The notes below the pieces were generated by a model that was given only the letters and a program-made list of their open reading frames with translations, searched no databases and was not told the origin of the DNA. Below are positions 7,027 through 11,833 of a stretch of 11,833 bases of DNA, piece by piece. This DNA comes from Candidatus Latescibacterota bacterium (GTDB lineage Bacteria; Latescibacterota; UBA2968; GCA-2709665). Within the stretch, counting starts at the first letter, position 1. Every line of letters starts with the position of its first letter. Both the position numbers and the translations under genes were made by a program. The stretch spans positions 1-11,833 of the forward strand of contig JASLMQ010000602.1 of the NCBI GenBank assembly GCA_030746455.1, read 5' to 3'.

Positions 7027-7047
7027 GTCGCGGACGGTGTCCGCGAC
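7027..7047. repeat. Perfect 9-bp hairpin between the sulfatase and propeller genes
   Basis: GTCGCGGAC, loop GGT, GTCCGCGAC is a perfect stem with a three-base loop in the 121-nt spacer. There is no T run after it on the minus strand, so it is probably not an intrinsic terminator. With its neighbouring ACTACTCAGGACAGG it looks like a REP-like dispersed unit or an mRNA-stability element separating the two genes. Confidence 0.55.
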
Positions 7048-7091
7048 TACTCAGGACAGGCTTTAGACGCGAAAGGAGAACCAGACCCGAA

Positions 7092-8543
7092 TCAGTCGTA
7101 TTTCCTGAAGGCGGGGGTCTCGCCGGGCACCGGCGAATTGTCGAAGGCACCGCGCGCGCGCACGGCCTCTTCCCCTCCGAAGGTGTCGACTCGAGCTTTC
7201 TGTGCCGCCTTCGCCTGAGCGTCGACCGCCTCGGGGTCCAGGAGCGCGCGGAGTCGGTTTCCGAAATCCTCCAGCACGTCCTTGTGACCGCTCGAGGTGC
7301 TCAGATCGCTGAGCTCCAGGGGATCGGTCTGGAGATCGAAGAGCTGAGGGGGGCCGTCCACGTAGTACACATATTTGTAGCGACGGTCTCTGAGCATGTA
7401 GATCGCGTTCTGAGATCCCACGGCGTGGTACTCGCTGAAGACGGTGCGGTCGCCATCGGGATCGCCAATAATGTCAAACAGCGACCGACCGGGGAGGTCC
7501 GCGTCCTCTCCAGAGGGTGTCGCCCCAACCGTCTCCAGCACGGTGGGGTAGAGGTCGACGAGCGATGCGGGCGTGCCCACCGTGGCTCCCTGGGGCACAT
7601 CGGGCCCGGACAGGATGAGCGGGACGGCGGACGATTCCTCGTACATCGTGAACTTCCCGAAGATCCCCCTTGCGCCCAGGTGCTCCCCGTGATCGGAGGT
7701 GTAGGCGATCCGGGTGGTGTCGGTCAGGCCAATGGCATCTAGGGCGTGGAGAATCTGCCCGATCTGACCGTCCAGGTAGGTACAGACACCGAAGTAGGCG
7801 GCGGCCAACCTGCGTAGCACCGGTTCGGGGAAGGGCTCCGCGAAGTCGAAGAACCTGCGGAAGTGGTCGATGGCCGGGTGGTTGGGCCATTCCTCGCCGC
7901 GCCACTGTGGGGGCAGAGGCAGATCGTCGGGCGAATACAGGCGGAAGAGCGATTCTGGCGCGATGTAGGGCGGATGGGGACAGACGAACGAGACGAACAA
8001 CACCCACGGGGCCTCGTCACCCCTGTGCTCGGACAGCCAGCGGCAGGCCCGATCGGTGATGCTCGCATCGTAGTCCTGGTAGGTAGACGTCCCCGGTCCG
8101 GCTCGCTCGATGCCGGGACGCTTCTTGCGGGAAGGGGGATCCTTCCGGATGCAGCCCAGGATATCGCCCACGCCGTCCACGACATTCAGGGGATCGATCG
8201 CCTCGGTGAAGCCGACGTCGTCTTCCTGGCGGCGGAAGTGAAGCTTGCCGATCGAGTCCACGCGGTTCCCCTGGTCGCGGAGGCGATGGCCCCAGCTGGT
8301 GACACTGCCGTCATAGGGACAGGCGTTGTCCCAGTTGCCGATCTGGTGGACGTAGCGGCCCGTGGCCAGGGATGCGCGTGCAGGCACGCAGATGGGGCAG
8401 GTGGTGTAGGCGGACGTGAACCTCGTTCCTCGCTCGGCCAACCGGTCGATGTTGGGCGTTTCGACGATGGGGTGACCGTAGCACCCGGCGACGTCGCGCG
8501 TGTGCTGGTCGGACATGAGGAAGAGGAGGTTGGTGGGCTTCAT
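7092..8543 (-). CDS. Type I sulfatase, Cys-type (formylglycine-dependent)
   Basis: 483 residues from the ATG at 8543. The frame is open further upstream (TTG at 8582, ATG at 8567), but MKPTNLLFLMSDQH is the canonical family start and AGGA lies 8 nt before it. Seen: metal-binding SDQH (Asp12); CVPARASLATG (52-62), the CxPxR signature whose Cys52 is converted to formylglycine; GKLHF (Lys100, His102); CPHPP (His190); YTSDHGEHLG (Asp284, His285); GKFTMYEES (Lys297). All catalytic positions are present. Known: PF00884 enzymes hydrolyse sulfate esters with a Ca ion and need a maturase (anSME or FGE), which is not in this window. No signal peptide is visible, unusual for glycan sulfatases, so it may act on imported oligosaccharides. 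Divergent from the GH2-like gene. Substrate unknown. Confidence 0.95.
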   Translation of the reverse strand: MKPTNLLFLMSDQHTRDVAGCYGHPIVETPNIDRLAERGTRFTSAYTTCPICVPARASLATGRYVHQIGNWDNACPYDGSVTSWGHRLRDQGNRVDSIGKLHFRRQEDDVGFTEAIDPLNVVDGVGDILGCIRKDPPSRKKRPGIERAGPGTSTYQDYDASITDRACRWLSEHRGDEAPWVLFVSFVCPHPPYIAPESLFRLYSPDDLPLPPQWRGEEWPNHPAIDHFRRFFDFAEPFPEPVLRRLAAAYFGVCTYLDGQIGQILHALDAIGLTDTTRIAYTSDHGEHLGARGIFGKFTMYEESSAVPLILSGPDVPQGATVGTPASLVDLYPTVLETVGATPSGEDADLPGRSLFDIIGDPDGDRTVFSEYHAVGSQNAIYMLRDRRYKYVYYVDGPPQLFDLQTDPLELSDLSTSSGHKDVLEDFGNRLRALLDPEAVDAQAKAAQKARVDTFGGEEAVRARGAFDNSPVPGETPAFRKYD

Positions 8544-8746
8544 CCGGACGATCCTCGGGTGAGCCATACTCCCGGCGGGCAAGGTGCAGAGCAGGCTTGA
8601 TCGCCGGGACGATTATGCTAACTTGTGGCGGAACGGCATATGGACTTGGCCAGCAGAACGGCCGAGCTTCGGCAGTTTACGCCAAACGATGTGAGAGTGC
8701 AAGCATCTCCTGGATGGGACAGGGATCCGTTGGCGAGGGATGGGAT
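8544..8746. promoter_or_regulatory. Divergent intergenic region between the sulfatase and GH2-like genes
   Basis: About 200 bases that must carry promoters for both directions. An AT-richer patch, GATTATGCTAAC (near 8613-8624), gives a -10-like CATAAT on the minus strand, without a convincing -35. A small hairpin GCCGA-GCT-TCGGC lies at 8661-8673. No operator for a known regulator is recognised. There is no small gene that I can support. Confidence 0.35.
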
Positions 8747-11700
8747 ATGGTGAGGAGGGATGTTCCAGGGCATGGCTGTGGGCGACCGGTCTTGTTCCTT
8801 GGCCTGTCCCTGCTGGTTTCTGGATGCAGTCTGCTGGGCGTGAGCCCGTCACGTCACGCGTGGAGGAGGCCTGTCGTGGCTGATCTGCCCCCTGGTGTGA
8901 AGGCGGTGTGGGATCTGAGTAAGGCGTACCGTAAAGAGACCCCGACCCGCGAGCGGGTGTGTATCAACGGCCTGTGGCGCTGGCAGCCGGCAGAAGAGGA
9001 GGCCGATGCGCCGCCCGACAGCAGCTGGGGCCACTTCAAGGTCCCTGGATCCTGGCCGGGAATCGGGAACTACATGCAGAAGGACTCCCAGACCGTCCAC
9101 GGGCACCCCGATTGGCAGAACCACAATTTGAGTAGAATCAAGACGGCGTGGTACGAGCGCGAGGTTACGGTTCCCAGGGAATGGACGGGCGGGCGGATGA
9201 TCCTCCACGCCGAGTACGTGAACTCCTACGCCGTCGTCTACATCGATGGGGTGAGGGTCGGCGAGATCCGCTACCCGTGGGGGGCAGTGGATCTCACCGA
9301 TGTCTGCACGCCGGGACGGACCCACGTGCTCAGCATGTTCGTGCTGGCCATGCCGCTGAAGGGCGTGATGCTGTCGTACAACGACACCGCGTCGTCACGC
9401 GAGGTGAAGGGCTCGGTGGACAGGCGTGGATTGTGCGGGGACGTCTACCTGGTTCACCGGCCGGCCGGAGCCCGAATCGGCGACGTGAGGGTGAACACGT
9501 CGGTGCGTGCGTGGGAGATCACGTTCGAGGCGGGCCTGGTGGATCTCGAACCGGGCGCAATGTACACGCTTCACGCTGCTGTCTCAGAGAACGGGCACAC
9601 TGTTGCGGAGTTCAGCGGCCAACCGTTCTCGCCTTCAGATCTGGCCGATGGCCGTGCGGGATTCACCGACGGCTGGCAACCGGAAAGGCTCTGGGACATC
9701 CATACGCCCGAGAACACCTACGGACTCGAGTTGTCGCTGCGCGCGGAGGATGGAACCGTCGTCGACGTGGCGCATACCCAGCGATTCGGGTTCCGCGAGC
9801 TCTGGACCGAGGGGCGCGACTTCTATCTCAACGGGAGTCGAATCTACCTCTCAGCGGTGCCTTTGGACAACGCGCAGATCGGAGCGACCCTGGCCTGCTA
9901 TGAGGGGGCGCGGGAGAGCCTGGAGCGTCTGAAGAGCTTCGGTATCAACTTCGTGTACACCCACAACTACGGATGCGAGCCTGGCGCCCATCTGAGCTTC
10001 GAGGAGATCCTGCGCGCGGCGGACGACGTGGGCATGCTCGTGGCGCTCTCGCAGCCGCATTTCGGCCATTACGATTGGGACGAGACGGATGCCGACGAAA
10101 CCAATGGCTATGCACACCACGCGGCGTTCTACGCTGGAGTGGCCGGGAACCATCCCTCGGTGGTGGCCTACTCCACGAGCCACAATGCGACCGGGTACGC
10201 TGAGGACATGAACCCGTTTATGATCGACGGGATGACCGAAGCCAGGAGCAAGTGGTCGCTTCGGAACGTGGTGAAGGCGCGCCGCGCGGAGGCGATCATC
10301 AAGCGGCTGGATCCCCGGCGCATGGTCTATCATCACTCCTCGGGCAACCTGGGGCCGATGCACACGAGCAACTTCTACCCCAACTTCGTCCCGATCCAGG
10401 AGATGTCCGATTGGTTCGAGCACTGGGCTACAGAAGGCGTCAAGCCGGTGTTTCTGTGCGAGTACGGCGCGCCCTTCATGTGGGATTGGGCGATGTATCG
10501 GGGATGGTACAAAGGGGAGCGATCGTTCGGCAGCGCGGAGGTTCCGTGGGAGTTCTGCCTGGCGGAGTGGAGCGCGCAGTTCCTGGGCGACCGGGTCTAC
10601 CGGATCACCGAGATGGAGAAGGAGAACATCCGGTGGGAGGCCGAGCAGTTCCGCGCAGGACGCCTGTGGCAGCGATGGGACTATCCCCACAACCTGAACG
10701 CGAAGGTGTTCGAGGATCGCTACGAGATCGCAGGGCTGTACACGGAGGACAACTGGCGTGCCTTCCGCACCTGGGGCCTGTCGGCGAACTCCCCGTGGCA
10801 GCACGGGAGCTTCTGGGTCCTTCTCGACGGGGTGGAGCGGGGGCGTGTGGAACTGGAGGTGGACTGGGAAGGCCTGCAGCGACCGGGACTGAGCGCGGAC
10901 TTCATCGGCGAGCGGTACGAGCGGATGGATCTGGCCTTCGAGCCGGACGACTGGGTCCCCACGGCCACGGCAGAGGCCCTCTACAGGAACAACCTGCCGC
11001 TGCTGGCCTACATCGGGGGGAAGCCCGACCGGTTCACGAGCAAGGATCACCTCTTCTATCCCGGCGAGATCGTCGAGAAGCAGATCGTGGTCGTCAACAA
11101 CTCGCGCGAGACGGTGACGGCCGAGTGTGAGTGGTCGTTCGACTTGCCCGATTCGCAGAACGGCACCGCAAGCGTGACGGTTGCGACAGGTGATCAGGAA
11201 CGGATCCCGCTTCGTCTGGATTTGCCCTCCGGCCTGGCCCCCGGAGACTATGCGGTGAGTGCGGTGGTCACCTTCAGCACCGGCGAGGTACAGAGGGACA
11301 CGTTCGACGTGCAGGTCCTGGCGCGCAAACGACCCGAGAAGCCCGCGGGGCCGATCGCCCTCTACGATCCGGAGGGCGAGACGGGTTCTCTGCTGGAATC
11401 CCTTGGGATTGCGTATGAACCCGTGGCGAGCGATGGGGATCTGACCGGTTGTGAGGTGCTCGTGATCGGCAAGGACGCACTCACGGTCGACGGACCCGGG
11501 CCGGACCTGCGGCGCGTTCGTGAGGGAATGAAGGTCGTGGTTTTCGAGCAGGCCTCCGACGTGCTGGAGCAGCGGTTGGGATTCCGGGTGACCGAATACG
11601 GGATCAGGAATGTCTTCAGGCGGATCCCCGACCACCCGCTGCTGGCGGGGCTCGAGGAGGATCACCTGCGGGACTGGCGGGGCGAGGCGACAATCCTGCC

Positions 11701-11833
11701 CCCACGCCTGGCCTACGAGATCGGCGAAAAGGGCACCCCATCGGTCCAATGGTGCGGCATCGAGGTGACGCGCGCGTGGCGGTGCGGGAACCGGGGCCAC
11801 GTGGCGTCGGTCCTGATCGAGAAGCCGGCACGG
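8747..11833 (+). CDS. GH2-like glycoside hydrolase lipoprotein, C terminus beyond window
   Basis: 1029 residues visible, no stop before the edge. Seen: lipoprotein signal peptide (RPVLFLGLSLLVSGC, lipobox VSGC, Cys27, Ser at +2, suggesting the outer membrane); jelly-roll sugar-binding domain (about 65-240; NGLWRWQP, TAWYEREVTVP); Ig-like domain (about 240-350); TIM barrel from FYLNGSRIYLSAVPLDNA (about 358-375) through FGINFVYTHNYG, NHPSVVAYSTSHNATGY and PVFLCEYG; a further Ig-like domain (about 765-865); then an alpha/beta flavodoxin or glutaminase-like fold (from about 866, GPIALYD). Glu572 in CEYG fits the GH2 nucleophile; the NE acid/base pair reads Asn480-Ala481. Known: GH2 covers beta-galactosidases, mannosidases and glucuronidases. 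Start ATG 8747 has GAGGG upstream and precedes the signal peptide; ATG 8714 is possible. Specificity unknown; activity uncertain. Confidence 0.82.
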   Translation, partial: MVRRDVPGHGCGRPVLFLGLSLLVSGCSLLGVSPSRHAWRRPVVADLPPGVKAVWDLSKAYRKETPTRERVCINGLWRWQPAEEEADAPPDSSWGHFKVPGSWPGIGNYMQKDSQTVHGHPDWQNHNLSRIKTAWYEREVTVPREWTGGRMILHAEYVNSYAVVYIDGVRVGEIRYPWGAVDLTDVCTPGRTHVLSMFVLAMPLKGVMLSYNDTASSREVKGSVDRRGLCGDVYLVHRPAGARIGDVRVNTSVRAWEITFEAGLVDLEPGAMYTLHAAVSENGHTVAEFSGQPFSPSDLADGRAGFTDGWQPERLWDIHTPENTYGLELSLRAEDGTVVDVAHTQRFGFRELWTEGRDFYLNGSRIYLSAVPLDNAQIGATLACYEGARESLERLKSFGINFVYTHNYGCEPGAHLSFEEILRAADDVGMLVALSQPHFGHYDWDETDADETNGYAHHAAFYAGVAGNHPSVVAYSTSHNATGYAEDMNPFMIDGMTEARSKWSLRNVVKARRAEAIIKRLDPRRMVYHHSSGNLGPMHTSNFYPNFVPIQEMSDWFEHWATEGVKPVFLCEYGAPFMWDWAMYRGWYKGERSFGSAEVPWEFCLAEWSAQFLGDRVYRITEMEKENIRWEAEQFRAGRLWQRWDYPHNLNAKVFEDRYEIAGLYTEDNWRAFRTWGLSANSPWQHGSFWVLLDGVERGRVELEVDWEGLQRPGLSADFIGERYERMDLAFEPDDWVPTATAEALYRNNLPLLAYIGGKPDRFTSKDHLFYPGEIVEKQIVVVNNSRETVTAECEWSFDLPDSQNGTASVTVATGDQERIPLRLDLPSGLAPGDYAVSAVVTFSTGEVQRDTFDVQVLARKRPEKPAGPIALYDPEGETGSLLESLGIAYEPVASDGDLTGCEVLVIGKDALTVDGPGPDLRRVREGMKVVVFEQASDVLEQRLGFRVTEYGIRNVFRRIPDHPLLAGLEEDHLRDWRGEATILPPRLAYEIGEKGTPSVQWCGIEVTRAWRCGNRGHVASVLIEKPAR

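Noticed and set aside
5621..7066. A 481-residue open frame on the plus strand
   Set aside because: Antisense to the propeller protein, which has family motifs and a strong ribosome site; the plus frame has none.
8760..8845. ATG at 8760 as start of the divergent plus-strand gene
   Set aside because: That frame meets TGA after 27 codons; the frame starting at 8747 gives a lipoprotein signal peptide and runs into the GH2-like domains.
9851..11800. A 649-residue open frame on the minus strand
   Set aside because: It lies fully antisense to the GH2-like gene, has low-complexity Arg/Pro/His-rich composition and no recognisable domain; long antisense frames are common in GC-rich genes.
1..11833. 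CRISPR arrays, tRNA or rRNA genes, insertion sequences, toxin-antitoxin or phage-defence genes
   Set aside because: No regularly spaced repeats, cloverleaf-like segments, transposase frames or defence domains were seen on either strand.

Overview
GC-rich bacterial chromosome fragment. It has no phage, plasmid, IS, CRISPR, rRNA or tRNA signatures. Nine genes can be supported: eight on the minus strand and one, cut by the right edge, on the plus strand. Most minus-strand genes have clear Shine-Dalgarno sequences. A Cys-type sulfatase, a GH32/43-like five-bladed propeller protein, a very large GH2-like lipoprotein, and short GC-rich intergenic palindromes together suggest an uncultured polysaccharide degrader of the Planctomycetes-Verrucomicrobia-Lentisphaerae or FCB/Latescibacteria type. 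This placement is an inference; no marker gene is present.

Left block (1-3144, minus strand, transcribed right to left): two exported family-3 solute-binding proteins, then a membrane receptor made of TM, periplasmic domain, TM and HAMP that stops right after HAMP, then the N-terminal part of a FapA/DUF342 protein. The FapA-like gene starts on a GTG that overlaps the receptor stop codon by four bases. No ABC permease or ATPase and no kinase or cyclase output domain is visible. The block therefore reads as a candidate ligand-sensing cassette: binding proteins, transmembrane relay, FapA-type cytoplasmic polymer. It is the most unusual part of the window.

Middle block (3374-5403, minus): a YihY/BrkB-family membrane protein and an M42-type metallo-aminopeptidase, separated by a short AT-rich spacer. 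A 220-base gene-free stretch (5404-5623) full of GC-rich inverted repeats lies upstream of the peptidase.

Right block (5624-11833): a TTG-started GH32/43-like propeller protein and a sulfatase on the minus strand, divergent from a GH2-like lipoprotein of at least 1029 residues. These three probably serve degradation of a sulfated glycan, with the lipoprotein acting at the envelope. The sulfatase and the propeller protein carry no visible signal peptide, so they may act on imported fragments. In the GH2-like protein the position expected for the acid/base glutamate appears to be alanine, while the nucleophile glutamate is present.
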